This document shows, in pieces, positions 1 through 12,800 of a stretch of 64,000 nt of DNA (position 1 is its first letter; each line of letters starts with the position of its first letter). Below the pieces are notes generated by a model that was given only the letters and a program-made list of their open reading frames with translations, did not search any database and had not been told where the DNA came from. Origin of the DNA: Pristionchus mayeri (taxonomy: Eukaryota; Nematoda; Chromadorea; Rhabditida; Neodiplogasteridae); the NCBI GenBank assembly GCA_036245805.1, contig BTRK01000002.1:15307067-15371066 (forward strand), in the 5' to 3' direction. Position numbers and translations under genes: made by a program.

Positions 1-675
1 ACTAGAGGATAGTCATGAACAATCGGCTCTTCGTAGGTGTGGTATGACAACGACATGGCCGTCGGATTGTCGTACGTCGTGTGCAATCAGAATGAGAGCG
101 ATAAGTGCTCTGATGGACTGTAAGTTAAAATTTCGAGAGGTTCACAAACTGTTCGATGTACACCACTTTCTCACTAGCGATGAAACGTCATGTGTCTAAG
201 CTACATGTTTCATTAGAAGATGATTTTAAAGCATTTGAATCTCAATATAAAAAATCGAGTTACTCCATATTACTGGATGACTCAGCCGATAACCACAAGC
301 ACTACTATGGTAAGGAAGTGGGCGACTGGGGAAGAAGTGGATGTCCCTGATTCATAGAAGATAGTTGTTGTGACTGTTGTGAATCTGATAAATGATACGG
401 AATCACGATCCCACTATGGTGCACGAAGTATCAATAAACGAGAGAAGAAAGACAGCAGAAGGGGTAACATATTACGGGACAATGACCCACAATTGGATCA
501 ACGTCTCGCAAGCTTGATATCGTAGTCAAAATATCCATGAAAAATTAATGATATGATATGATGTTGTGAAATCATGAATAAAGAAAACTATTATTTAGAA
601 AAATATACATAATATCAAGTAATAGTGAACAAATATATTATTTAAGATGTAGATGTTCTTCTCCGATGACGAATT
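1..675. other. No confident gene
   Basis: I see no supported gene. A plus-strand reading frame at 156-350 (64 codons, lysine and serine rich) could be part of an exon, but it has no recognisable domain and no clear splice partner. The stretch lies just downstream of the minus-strand zinc-finger gene and may include its 3' untranslated region and polyadenylation signals. Confidence 0.4.
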
Positions 676-3600
676 TTACTGGTCTTCATCGCTCTCATCC
701 AAGCCGGAGTGGTCACCGTGTGATGGGTATGACCTACTAAGATGTTTGGTCCTTCAGAATCTAGACTCGATCATCTCGTTGAAAGATTGATCATCGAGTC
801 TGGCGGATTCGAACAGAGAAGATTCTAGAACACGCAAGGCTTCGTTTACGACTTATAGTGAGATTCTATCTATGCAATGCAATCCAACATCCTCTCGCAA
901 GCACACCGCAAATGACCATCTTGAAATTAGAAGAACGACCTTTTCTGACCCCACATCTTGATCTGCGCCCAGAATGCGATAACAGATAAATATTGTTTTG
1001 TATTTTATCGCTCTCATCGTCACTCGCAATTTGACCTTCCGAATCGTTAGATTCATCATCTGATGATACGATGAAATTTTTTGATCTACCTTTCGATCTG
1101 TTGCGATAAACTAGCCCGGACTTCTTCTGTTTCGGTGAAGCTACAAAGAACAAGGCAATCTGCTTCCAGCACTGGTTTATTTGTGTGGAATATTAAAACT
1201 CGTATGATCGAAAAAATCACGTAATGGGTCTATATATATTTTTTTCTTATTCAAGTTGAAGGATACACACATACTTAAGTGTACCCTCCTTTCGTGAGTT
1301 GTGAGATAGGATTTGTGTTTAAAGGCATGTCCACATATTCCGCACACAAAATCTCTTCTGTCGGGATCGTAGCTAGCTGTAAAATCATTGCTCTGAAAAT
1401 TTTAAAACGAAATTTGAAGAAAAATAGCCTACGCAGATGTGTTTTCTTATGAGAAGCTAGGAATACTGGTTGAGCGAATCTTCTGTTGCAGAGATCACAC
1501 GGAAAGGAGATTTTCTCATTCTTATCTGAAATGTATTTTATCGGATCAACGCCGTCAACCTTACGGATGATTACCAAAAATAGTGGCAAAAAGACCTCTG
1601 TGAAAGTTCTGCAGAAGATACCATTTTTTTGGTTATCATCCGACGGTGATGATCCAACCTAGTGCCAGTTTATCCAATTTATGTTTTTCATAAATTTCTA
1701 ATAATATTCTAGACAGTTTAGCGCCACATCAAAAGAGGAAAGTGGAAGATTATTCGTGATGAAGAGAGGCATACCCAAATGCGCCCTTTTATGGCGATCG
1801 AGGTGTGGTTTGGTTTTGAAATCCTTTCCACATATTTCACACTCGAAGTCCCGCCTGTTAGGATCATAGCCGGCTGAAAAGTGAAATGTGTATACTCAAA
1901 TTCGATTAAATTCCTTACGCAAATGCGTTCTTTTGTGAGCAGCAAGGGATCCATATTGAGTAAACCGTTTCTCGCAGACATCACAGGGAAAGGGTCTCCT
2001 TGCAGTATCATTATCTGAATAAGGTGTAATTTTAAACATACAAATGAGCTTATTTAAATAATGAAGTAGTACGCACCAGCATACCTGTTCATGTGGAATC
2101 TGAGGCCTTGTCCTGTTCGGAAAAACTGTCCACACTCTTTGCACTCAAAACGTCGCTTCTTTTTCGCTTGTTCGGGATCGTTATCGTCTAAATGTTTTAT
2201 ATTTTTTTGGGGGTAAACCCTTTTAATACTAGCCTAAATGTGTCTCCTTGTGCCTCTTCAATTCCGAACGCTCGGAAATGCTCTTCCCACAGATATCACA
2301 ATTGACTCTATCTTTTTTTCGTCGAAGATCGTCAGAAGCTGGAATAAATATTTGTATGTATAATACAAAGCAAAAATACTCCATGCAACAACTAACGCAA
2401 ATGAGTGAGTTCGTGACGTGAGAGATTAGCTGAATTTGCGAATCTTTTTGCACAACTTGGACACTTGTACGGGTACTTCACTGTTTCATTGTCTGCAAAA
2501 AACTCGTAAAGTTGGCGAAATATACGCTGAAGGGAAGATATGCACGTATGATTCAAGGGCTTACCCGTGTGTAATCTTTTGTGAAATCGTAATGTTTCGC
2601 TGGAGCTGAATTTTTTCTCACAAATGTCACATTGAAAAGGCTTTTTCCGAGGATCGTTGGCTGCTACAAAAATGTAAATATTAATTAAAAGTTGTTAGCT
2701 GAAAACTAATGCAAATGTTTGAAACTGTGGCGTATTATCTTAGCAGCCGTGGGAAATCCCTTGTCGCACTCAGTGCACTTGAAGTGTGTTTTTGCTTGTT
2801 CGTCCACTGAAAGGAAAGGAATGTCTTAATTCGGACTCTTCATGGTCACTCACTCAAATGTTGAATTCTCTTGTGATTAAACAAGGAGCTCTTTGAGCTC
2901 ATCTTCTTCCCACAAATTGTGCAGTGAAATTCTTCTCTGCGCGGGTCATCGGCAACTAAAATATTGAGTTTAGATTATGTTTGCGTTGAACTGAGACTTA
3001 CGCCAATGTACACTGCTATGGCTTGTGAGGTCGGGTTTTCTTCTAAATCTTTTGTTGCAGACGATACATTTGTACGTTTTCGCTGTGCTTGATGTCACTA
3101 AATACGGTGTCGATGATATTTACTATATTTAGTTATTAATTATTTCCCTAACCGTGAAACAAAAAACTCACTAGATTGTCCTATCAACATAGTATTCGAA
3201 GAACTGGCTGTTGCGCGTTTGTTATCAACGGCGTCATCAGATTCACTTTCATGTAAACCATCAGAATCACCGGAATCATCTGATGAGTACTTATCATCTT
3301 CGTCATCCACATCCATGGCAGCGTCCTTCAAAATATTCAGATATTTGCAGAATTTAAATTTTTCCTCCAACTTTTCTTCTAAGCTTTATATTGTGGGCAT
3401 TTTCTACGCACAGTCATAATGGCCATTTTGAACTCCCCGTGATTGTGTTCCCTCTCCATCAACCACTCGAACGCGATTTCAATCGATTCAGACAACCCAT
3501 GAATAAGATTTGCATGAGCATGGAACCTGAAAATATTATATATTCACAAGTTTTTCTTCATAATCTATTTCCTGGCATTATTATATTGCTTATTGTTGTT

Positions 3601-4986
3601 GTATGCTCATTGCAGCGAGACACTAATATTGGGGTGTCCGGAAAGTTCGTATATTTTTTTGTTTTTATTTTTTATTCAATGCTTTACAATTCTCAGTGAC
3701 CAATGTATGCCCCCTTCTTTCTCACTACCTCCCTCCAGCGATTGGGCAGGGTCTCGATTCCTCTCTTCCAGAATGCGGGTTTCTTCGAGACCGCCCAGTT
3801 CACGAAAGCCCTCACAACTTCATCTCGATTCTTGAACTTCTTTCCTTTGCAGAAGTCAGAGAGAGAGCGGAAGCAGTGGTAGTCGCATGGGGAGAGATCC
3901 GGGGAATACGGTGGATGGGGAATCCTCTCGATCTTCAGCTCGTCCATTTTCTTCTGGGTCATCTTCGCTCGATGTGGGCGAGCATTGTCCATCAGAAGAA
4001 GAATTGTGCCCTGGTTCAGGAGTCTGGGAGGGACTCTGATCGCGACATCTTGCAGTTGTTCAGAGAAGAGGTCGGCATTAATGCTGGTGCCGGGGGCGAG
4101 GATCTCCCAGTAGATGGGACCGAGCACTGAGAAGAAGAAGCAGAGGAGTTCCTTCTTTCCGTGCTCTTCCTTCTTCGGGACGGGCGTGGGCTTCTCATCT
4201 GCATCCACCCATTGTATCGACCATAATGCTGTGAACAGTGTCTCTGCCTAGACGCATTTTCTAGTCAGACAAATCGACTAGAGGGGTCGGTCTAGTCGAC
4301 AATGAGGGGGAGACGAACCCTCTCCCCTTCCCTCTCATTTCCCTCTCCCCTCACTTTGCATCCACTCCCACTCTCATTCCACACGCTCCATCTCGCGCGG
4401 AGTGGATGCAAAGTGAGGGGAGAGGGAAATGAGAGGGGAGATGAGAGGGTTCGTCTCCCCCTCGGAGGGGGCGTCAGCTCCTTCCGACTGGGCCAGGGCA
4501 GAGTGGGCCTCCTTCACGGATCGGCCAAGACGGTAGTAATGAAGTAAAACTGCTCGGAGGTAGAGATGGGAGTCCATCACAAGAATCAATGTAGCAACTA
4601 GGAGACTGATTAAATCCTCTCACTACTCAACGTCAGAATGATGGAATACATTGTTGACAAACAGATTGCGCAATCACTGCATTTGATCGCGAACTGACTT
4701 TTTTCCGAAGCATTACACGAACTTTCCGGACACCCCAAGAGTAGCATCAGTAAAAAATAAGGAACGTTTTGTGCAGTGAAAGTTTAAAAATTCACCTTTG
4801 ACTATCCGTTTGAGCAAATGCTTCAGGATCAACACTTCTTTTTAGAAAGTTATGCATTTTCTGTACTATACAGCCAGCACTGTCAGATGATGTGAAAGCC
4901 TTAAATAGTTATAAGTAGTGAACCGGGAAATTAATTACCTCCTGCTGCACTTGTTTGGGGTCGCTCCAGTTCGCTTTAGTATCCAT
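676..4986 (-). CDS. C2H2 zinc-finger protein, about one finger per exon (paralog 1)
   Basis: Likely a nuclear DNA-binding protein. The chosen start is the ATG at 4986-4984 (begins MDTKANWS). It opens exon 1 (4939-4986), which joins in phase to exon 2 (4796-4899) and exon 3 (starting 3526). Exon 4 (3172-3325) is very acidic (runs of D, E and S). About eleven exons follow between 3099 and 1275, most holding one finger, for example YKCIVCNKRF, FHCTICGKKM, FQCDICEKKF, YKCPSCAKRF, FPCDVCEKRF and FECEICGKDF, with linker motifs like DPRR and DPNRR. The protein ends in acidic exons (866-1135 and about 676-743, ending SDEDQ stop). One finger (about 2082-2188) lacks its second zinc-binding histidine. 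A mariner copy lies in intron 2. The paralog lies immediately upstream. The finger series is well supported; exact ends of some exons are not. Confidence 0.8.
3629..4738 (-). mobile_element. mariner element copy 1, internally rearranged
   Basis: Both terminal inverted repeats are present: TTGGGGTGTCCGG at 3629 and its complement ending at 4738. The target TA is kept on the left (3627-3628), but the right flank reads GA. Minus-strand frames encode the C-terminal half of a mariner transposase (3693 to about 4210), including the second and third catalytic aspartates (MDNARPH and YSPDLSPCDY), and the N-terminal start (about 4470-4589, MILVMDSHLY). The middle of the gene, with the first catalytic aspartate, is replaced by part of a palindromic sequence at 4226-4462. 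The copy is therefore non-autonomous. It sits inside intron 2 of the zinc-finger gene. Confidence 0.9.
4226..4462. repeat. Partial palindromic insert inside mariner copy 1
   Basis: The sequence starts with ATGCTGTGAACAGTG, runs through a GA/CT-rich arm, and turns around near 4390. Only part of the return arm is present before mariner sequence resumes at GGAGGGGGCG. The same palindrome, complete, is at 6422-6737. Confidence 0.8.
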
Positions 4987-5824
4987 AATTTCTCCTGATC
5001 TAGAATTCGTAGTGAAATAGGGGAAATCGAATGTAAGTTATTTTCGAATTGAACATATTCGGCATGATGATAATAGCGATTATGGGGAATCAAATAAAAT
5101 GCACATTCACATTGTCATGATAACGGCATGAATATTTCAGAAAAGCGAGAAACAAGCTGATAATAAAGCAATTTATAAATTTTCAAACAATTCCCAGCTC
5201 CATGTCCATTATAAACAACATTTTTAATTATAAAATTTTTAATTAAAATAAAATAAATTATAAATAACCATTTTTTATAACTATCAAAAGGAATCATTGA
5301 AAAGTAAGATGAGGATGATGGCCTAAAATTAACATGCCGCATTGAAATGGGGGGACGCTTTGAGGTTAGAGTCGAATATTGATGAAATGCACGGGCTCAC
5401 CAGCTGTGAGGTGACATTCCATCTGCACTTGTGACATGGACAAGTGGTAGAGAAGATGAAAAAGATCCTCCAGAGGGTATACAGATAGATAAATAAATGT
5501 GTGAATGACTGTACCATGTTGGAGGCAGTATAAAGGAAGCAGTGGTAGTTATAGAAGATTGTTTCGGTGTAGAATATTTATATAAATGTGCGTTCGATAG
5601 CACATTTCTCGGAGATTCCGGTACAGCAAAAAGACGCACTCTGAGATAATCATATATGCAGCAGAAATTGTATCTTTTAGTTGCTGGATCCAGAAGGTCG
5701 TATAAATTGTGCATTACCTTATTACAGAATTTAGATTCAGATCGTTTCCTTGATATTGATTTGTGGAGAACCAAGTTTATCAGTGAACTAGGGTAGGTCA
5801 AATAAATACAGTATGATGATTATA
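4987..5824. other. Intergenic, possible small plus-strand exons
   Basis: This lies upstream of the zinc-finger gene and probably holds its promoter. Two adjacent plus-strand segments look exon-like: 5681-5696 (LLDPE) after a TTTTAG, and 5728-5792 (NLDSDRFLDIDLW and on) between a CAG and a GTAGGT. I do not recognise the protein. Mariner copy 2 begins about 30 bases further on. Confidence 0.3.
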
Positions 5825-6421
5825 TTGGGGTGTCCGGAAAGTTCGTATAATTTTTTGTTTTTATTTTTTATTCAATGCTTTACAATTCTTAGTGACCAAT
5901 GTATGCCCCCTTCTTTCTCACTACCTCCCTCCAGTGATTGGGCAGGGTCTCGATTCCTCTCTTCCAGAATGCGGGTTTCTTCGAGACCGCCCAGTTCACG
6001 AAAGCCCTCACAACTTCATCTCGATTCTTGAACTTCTTTCCTTTGCAGAAGTCAGAGAGAGAGCGGAAGCAGTGGTAGTCGCATGGGGAGAGATCCGGGG
6101 AATACGGTGGATGGGGAATCCTCTCGATCTTCAGCTCGTCCATTTTCTTCTGGGTCATCTTCGCTCGATGTGGGCGAGCATTGTCCATCAGAAGAAGAAT
6201 TTTGCCCTGGTTCAGGAGTCTGGGAGGGACTCTGATCGCGACATCTTGCAGTTGTTCAGAGAAGAGGTCGGCATTAATGCTGGTGCCGGGGGCGAGGATC
6301 TCCCAGTAGAGGGGACCGAGCACTGAGAAGAAGAAGCAGAGGAGTTCCTTCTTTCCGTGCTCTTCCTTCTTCGGGACGGGCGTGGGCTTCTCATCTGCAT
6401 CCACCCATTGTATCGACCATA
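5825..6421 (-). mobile_element. mariner copy 2, C-terminal half only
   Basis: It starts at a TA with TTGGGGTGTCCGG. The minus-strand frame 6404-5889 encodes the last 171 residues of the transposase: the second and third catalytic aspartates (MDNARPH, YSPDLSPCDY) and the end KKGAYIGH. It is almost identical to copy 1 and breaks off at the same base, just after CCATTG, where the palindrome at 6422 begins. The 5' half of the element and its right terminal repeat are missing, so it cannot move by itself. Confidence 0.9.
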
Positions 6422-6737
6422 ATGCTGTGAACAGTGTCTCTGCCTAGACGCATTTTCTAGTCAGACAAATCGACTAGAGGGGTCGGTCTAGTCGACAATG
6501 AGGGGGAGACGAACCCTCTCCCCTCCCCTCTCATTTCCCTCTCCCCTCACTTTGCATCCACTCCCACTCTCATTCCACACGCTCCATCTCGCGCGGAGTG
6601 GATGCAAAGTGAGGGGAGAGGGAAATGAGAGGGGAGATGAGAGGGTTCGTCTCCCCCTCATTTTCGACTAGACCGACCCCTCTAGTCGATTTGTCTGACT
6701 AGAAAATGCGACTAGGCAGAGACACTGTTCACAGCAT
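6422..6737. repeat. Complete 316-bp palindromic (foldback) element
   Basis: The ends ATGCTGTGAACAGTG and CACTGTTCACAGCAT are inverted copies, and the arms pair almost throughout (CTAGTCAGACAAATCGACTAG is found inverted at the other side). The centre is the region of CTCGCGCGGAG near 6592. No coding capacity is seen. It is joined to mariner copy 2. Confidence 0.85.
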
Positions 6738-6851
6738 AAACGAATCAAATGACGAAGCATAGGAAAATCGTAAAAAAAACAATAATTCAGAAATATTGAG
6801 AATAATGAACACGGTTGTGAAGGTAGTGGTGGAACATGGAATAGATTGCCA

Positions 6852-9800
6852 TTACTGAAGATCCATTTTACTATCTTCATCACTCTCCCCTTCACTCTCA
6901 CTGTGATCTTCCGAATCGTCAGACTCATCTGATGAATCGACGAAGTCATTTGCTCCTATTTTTGAAATTCTGTTGTTCTTGTTAGACACACGAACGTTGT
7001 AGATCCGTTTCGGAATAGCTATTAGGTTGATGCAAAAGTCTTGCGGTTTTTTGTGTCCGTAATTTGAACTATCATAATTCTCTCGTCCCAAATTACAATG
7101 ACTAACAAACATAGCAGTGTTTAGAGGTATGTTTGTACTTTACAAACACACATTTCAATCAATCTGATATCGCAATCAACACAATAAATTATGATAAAGC
7201 CAATTAGAATTTATTCTCAAAATTTTGCATTAAACGTATTTTTGCTGGATATTTGTTGGAAAAATTCTTGAAACCTGCCCATACTGATGTGATGTCATAC
7301 CCCTTCCCTTCCTTGACCGAGAGAGGTCGCGGCCTCTCGGTCTCTCGTGTGTTTCTTATAGTCTGTTTATTCGCGAGTTTCTAAGCTGTTAGCACGGCTA
7401 CCCATACTCTTCTGAGTTTGGAAGGCCTCACTGCTCGGTCCGTGTCACTTGCCCCAGGCACGTTAACCGACAGTGCTGCACTGCGATCAGCGAGGAAGTG
7501 AAGGGTCCCGACCGGGATTAGGGCAGCGATAGGTTTCGCTCCCGCATACGCGTCTCTCTTCCCTTCTCCTGACCCCTCTTCTCTCTCTTTCTCCCGCACT
7601 CTCTTCCCTTCCCACACTTTCTCACCCTCCCTCTTCTCTCCCCTTTTCCTGTCTTTCTTCTCTGTCTCTCTCCTTCTGTCTCACTCTCTCGCGATGACCA
7701 TCGATCCCGAACTACGCACGCTGTTCTCGCAGCAGCAGAACTCGATCGATGGCCTGACCGAGCTCGTTCGTCTCCTTGTCTGCCATCTTGTCAAGTCGCC
7801 CCCCGCGGCCTCATCCTCCCTCGATCTCAAGGCAGCCATGGCCTCTGTCCTCTCCCAGAAGGACACGCTAGACGGCAAGGCCACTCGGGCGGTTCTTGTG
7901 AACGTCCCCGAGGGAGAGAACGAGGAGGATACGGTAAGTAAGGACAAGGCGATGCTGCTGAGGATCTTCAAGGAGATTGACAATCCTGATCTGACCAAGC
8001 TGCTGTCAGAGGAGAAGGTAACGTTTTTCCGACATCCGAAGGTAAGAAGAGATGGGAGTTCCCACCCTCGGATCATCAAGATCCAACTGGACAGTGCTGC
8101 CTCTCGCACTCTGTTCCTCGCTGAGGCGATCCGTGTGAAGTGCGGACGCCTCACTGGTTCCACTCGGGCGTACATTCGTCCCGATTATACGATGGACCAG
8201 CTCTCTCTCGAGCGAAAGCTCAAGAGAGAGGCGTACGAGAGGAATCTGGAGGTAGGCCAGATCCGATTCGTGGTGAGAAACCTGGAAATTGTCCAATTGA
8301 GAGAGTGCAGAAATCTCCCTGAAGGTATGCAGGCAGAGATGCATAAGAGAGCATCGAGAGAGGGCAGCGAGAGTGTCCCTTCCCTCTTCTCAACTCTCTC
8401 CCATTTCTCCCACTCTCTCGGTGCCAATCCCTTCTTCGCAGATAGATCTCAGGTATCCTCTCGTTCTCGTGGTCGATCGAGCAATCGTGGTGGTCGTGGT
8501 CGAGGGAATTCCTCTCTCTCGTCACTCTCTCGTGGTGGAACCCAGTCTAGGACTCGTACTCGCACTCGTCCGTCTTCTGGAGGGATGCCCGGTGAGCCGG
8601 CCGCCAAGGCTCCCCACGTTGCCACGTTGTCCCCTTCTGTCGAGCATCCCACTCCCTCTGACTCTCCTATCGTCTCTTCCTCCCCCACTCACAACGAGGG
8701 TCATACTCTCACACTCGGCTAGGTCATTCCTCTAGGGGTTCCTCTGTCTATCCCCTCTCTCTCGCTCTCTGCACCCTCCTCACCCCAGTGCACTCTCTCA
8801 CCTCATCCCATCCTTTCCCTCTCTCTCCCTCCTTCTTCTCTTCCATCGTCTGGGTCATTTCCCCCTCTTGTCCCTTCCCCACCATCACGCAGCCTGCCAT
8901 TCTCTCATCCTAATAGTCGCTCCCGTTCAATCAAATGCTCGTTGATTAATTGTCGCTCTGTGCTTTCTAAAATCCACACTCTAGAACAGTATGCTCTATC
9001 TTCAGACCTTTCCATTCTGAACCTAACTGAAACGTGGGCTTCTCCCTTTACTTTAACTGACGCGATGCTTTCCTTTGACCGATACATAGTGTACAGAGCC
9101 GATCGAGACCCCTCTATCGCAGGTGGCGGAGTCGCCATTCTTGTTGATAGTACGCTCCCCTCCTCCTTGATATCATCCCAATCCTTTTCTGCTTACTGCC
9201 AACTAGTATCATGTCAGATTGGAGCGCAGTCTGCTCTCAGATTGACGCTGTCGACTGGACCTCTCTGCTATCCTCCTCTTCCGACCCCGATTTTCTCTAC
9301 TCTAGTTTCCTCGAAATAGTTCACTCTATCATAGACAACTTCGTACCACTTCGCTCATTCAATCGAAAGCGTATCCGTTTCTCCTCTCGCTCCATTCGCC
9401 TATTACGTAAATGTAGGAAGTCATATATGAGGCGATCCTTCACTGACTATTTCTCTGCATGCCGTTCACTTAAACAATCTATTAAGCACACCGCTAGGAA
9501 TAGGGAAAACCGTCTGGCAAAATCGAATAACCTCAAAGCTTTCTTCTCTTATGCAAGTACGCGAATAAAAGATCAATCCGATACTATCCCCTCACTAGTC
9601 TCTCCCGACGGTTCTCTCTGCGTTTCTGACACATCAAAAGCATGTGAACTAGCTCGTCTTTTCACTGCTTCGTACAATAGCACCTCCCCTCCTATCCCTC
9701 TCTCTTGCACTCTTTCTTCCCCCACATCTATTGATTACGTCGACATTTCCCCTCTCCTCGTAGCTAAGTTTCTCTCTCGTCTCCCACCCCGCTTATCCAC

Positions 9801-12800
9801 TTCTCCCGATCATATCCCTTACATCTTCCTTAAACATACTGCCCCTCACATTTGCATTCCTCTCTCCATACTGTTCAATAGATTCTTACTCCATGGCGCT
9901 TCTCCTTCCATTTGAAAAACTGCCAAAGTCAAGGCAATCTATAAGCGTAAGGGCCCGAAAAACACTGCCTCCTCGTACCGACCCATCTCACTTACTTGCT
10001 CCTCTTCCAAAGTTATGGAGAAAATCGTAGGCGAGACTCTCTGGAAGTACCTTTCCGAGAACAATCTCATCTCCCCTTACCAACACGGTTTCCGCCCACG
10101 TAGATCGTGCACCTGTGCACTTCTTAACTCTTTCTCTCAATGGCACTCTGCACTTAACGATGGTCACTACATTTCTGTTGCATTTGCATTTCTCAAAAGG
10201 ATGTAACTTCCATCATCCATGAGAAAAAGTATGTATAGGGTAAAGATGGGAGCCTCATATAACCACCAGGAATTGATCATTCATGCTTCAGAGGAAACAT
10301 AATATTGAGAAATGTGTCGTTTTCGAAGGATAAATTTTCGCAATTTAAACTTTGTCCTGATCTCGCCTCTCCGATTGGGCAATGCTGATAGGGTGCGCAT
10401 ATGAAAGAGTTGAAAGGAAGATGGAATACAAAATATCAAAAAACCGCAAGACTTTTGCATCAACCTAATACAATGAGACATACAGTACCGTGCAAAAGTC
10501 TCGCAACAAATTTATTGTTGCCATAACTTTGTTCAAAATTGAGCTAGAGACTTATGGTTGGAAGCATTCGAGAGGTGAATAACAGGAGAAAATAATCGTT
10601 TGGCGCATGGTCTGAAACATATTTATAGCAAGTTTCTGAATTTAATTTTCGGCAGCATAATTTTCATGTATTTTTTGAAACTCAGCCGAAAGTCGATGTT
10701 GCATCGCACGAACTGTGAAGAGTATAACCATTGATGTTTACAATCCACTATCTGGCTTGCTCGTTGCACATCTGAAAGAGCTAATATATCGATTTTCCGA
10801 CACTTCTGAGACGTGTTTGAACGGCTATATCTTTGCTCCCAGTTATGCGATAGGGCCCATATTTAGCAGCTACAATAATCTAATAATGTATAAACATTGT
10901 AGCATGTTTAATAGTGATCAGACAACAAACTGCAAAAATCGAAAAATTTTGGACACGAATTTTGATGCATGTGGAGAAGACCTTTAACGCTATCGAAAAA
11001 ATCCGATTTCTTGCACCGTGATGCAGAATCTATCAGGCTGGTGCATAAGTTTTTTCCAATTTCAACTTGTGAAGCTTTTCACATGTTCCAGTAATTGGCT
11101 CTAATTGATTTTCATTTTGATTCTCATATGTTATGAGTGCATGTATACTCTCTTAAGCGCACTTTAGTACAGACCTATTGAGATCGCCTTGTGGCCATAG
11201 TGCGAGGTCAAAGTAGTCTCGATTACAAATTTCGGTATGACTTTAACAAGTTAGAGCTTTCCAGTGTGTAGTGATCAGGTGAAATCATCAACACTATCGT
11301 GAAGAGTGATGAACGTACATCACGAATATAAATGTGAATCGTGTTTGGCGCCAATGACCTGCTCACAATAGGAGCTAATTTCACTGTTGGGTTCAGTTAA
11401 TCGTGACCAAATTGACTTCCCTGCACCGTTCTTCCGTTCGCATTACCGTATCGAAACCAAACCTATCTCAGCATAAAGTTACTCCGATGAGGAGTTTAAA
11501 ATTGAGTTATTGTGAAAATTCATTACTGCAACCAAAATCTGCAGTCACCAACATTTGTATGACGAAATTTGCACATCGAAATCAATGTATTTCACAGCTT
11601 CCTGATTAGATGATGGATAGAGGTCCCACTTTTTTGTGTTCGTTAGCATCAGCTACCCTTGACCTATCACTCAATAGCTTCACATAGTTGCGGAATTCCT
11701 GTGCATTCAGAAAATGGACTCTAAAAATAATCAACAAAAGTCAAAATGCTCATCGGATAATCCAATAATCGAATTTTGGAAAAACTGTCTTTTTGAAAAG
11801 GAGATGATGAGATGTCTCAAATTTCAGCAATAATAAAGTAGCCCCATGGTGCAAGATTAAAGCGCCCCCATAAACAAGCCAGTCTCTTTAGCATATAAGA
11901 AAAGAAAGATGAGATATCACTTGGAATTTCTTACCAGCTTGTATGAGTCACTCGATAATTCTGTGATTAATTAGGCTAGCACCGATTCCAACCTATTTTT
12001 TGAAAGCGCATTCAAGGGGCTTCTCAATAACGTATGTGAAGATGTCCAGCCAATTTTCCCTGCAAAACAATAGCGCGCCCATTTTTTTCAATATTTATAT
12101 GAGAAATTAACTTTAGGTTATCCTTTCATTTCTAGTATGATTTAAAAGCACGACACAATTCGGACATATCATAATAATTGTGAATTATACTCCTACATTA
12201 TGCTACAAATTTGTACTGATATGATTTGAGTGGCGGTTCATAGGTGGCTTTAAAATTCACCTCCAAAATTGGAAAAAACTTATGCACCAACCTAATATTA
12301 ATGAAGAAGTATGTGAAATCGCGAAGTGAGACGATATGCCAAACACATTTTTCAGCCCCAAAAAACACAGAGAGTCAGAACGGCCAAAGTCGTCAGAAGT
12401 GGACCGTAGCGAAAGTCGACCTAGCATAACGGGACAGTTTCTTAAAAATTGGCTCCAATTAAATGATAAATGTGCATATCTAGGACTTGCAAAGCTGTTA
12501 GGTGCGTTTTATGCAATTTGAACAAGATTCATTTTTACCTTGTACCGTGTTTTATGGCTCATGGCTATCTGACTTTTTTTTTGGGCTGTAAAATGGTTTT
12601 TGGGCTGTAAAATGTGTTGGATAAATCGTCTCACTTCGCGATTTCACATACTTATTCATTAGTAGATTCTACATCACTGTGCAAGAAATCGGATTTTTTC
12701 GATAGCGTTAAAGGTCTTCTCCACATGCATCAAAATTCGTGTCCAAATTTTTCGATTTTTGCAGTTTGTTGTCTGATCACTATCAAACATGGTACAATGT

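Larger units (their letters stand above)
7290..10205 (+). mobile_element. Non-LTR retrotransposon (LINE), defective
   Basis: CT-rich, GC-richer sequence unlike its surroundings. It has a leader of about 400 bases, ORF1 (7694-8722) and ORF2 pieces with endonuclease and reverse transcriptase sequence. The 3' part, after the start of the reverse transcriptase, is missing. That is the reverse of the usual 5' truncation and so points to a later deletion. The exact ends are uncertain. Confidence 0.8.
7022..10468. mobile_element. mariner-like element split by a LINE
   Basis: The terminal repeats are TTAGGTTGATGCAAAAG at 7022 and its complement ending at 10468, each flanked by TA. These termini resemble known mariner ends. 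The middle, from about 7290 to 10205, is a non-LTR retrotransposon. I cannot identify remaining transposase sequence. The left end abuts the last-exon acceptor of the zinc-finger gene. Confidence 0.75.

Noticed and set aside
3696..4130. 144-codon plus-strand frames in the mariner copies
   Set aside because: Shadow of the transposase on the opposite strand; the same shadow recurs in every copy.
8006..8735. Several frames overlapping LINE ORF1
   Set aside because: Shadows of ORF1, caused by its high GC and CT-rich composition.
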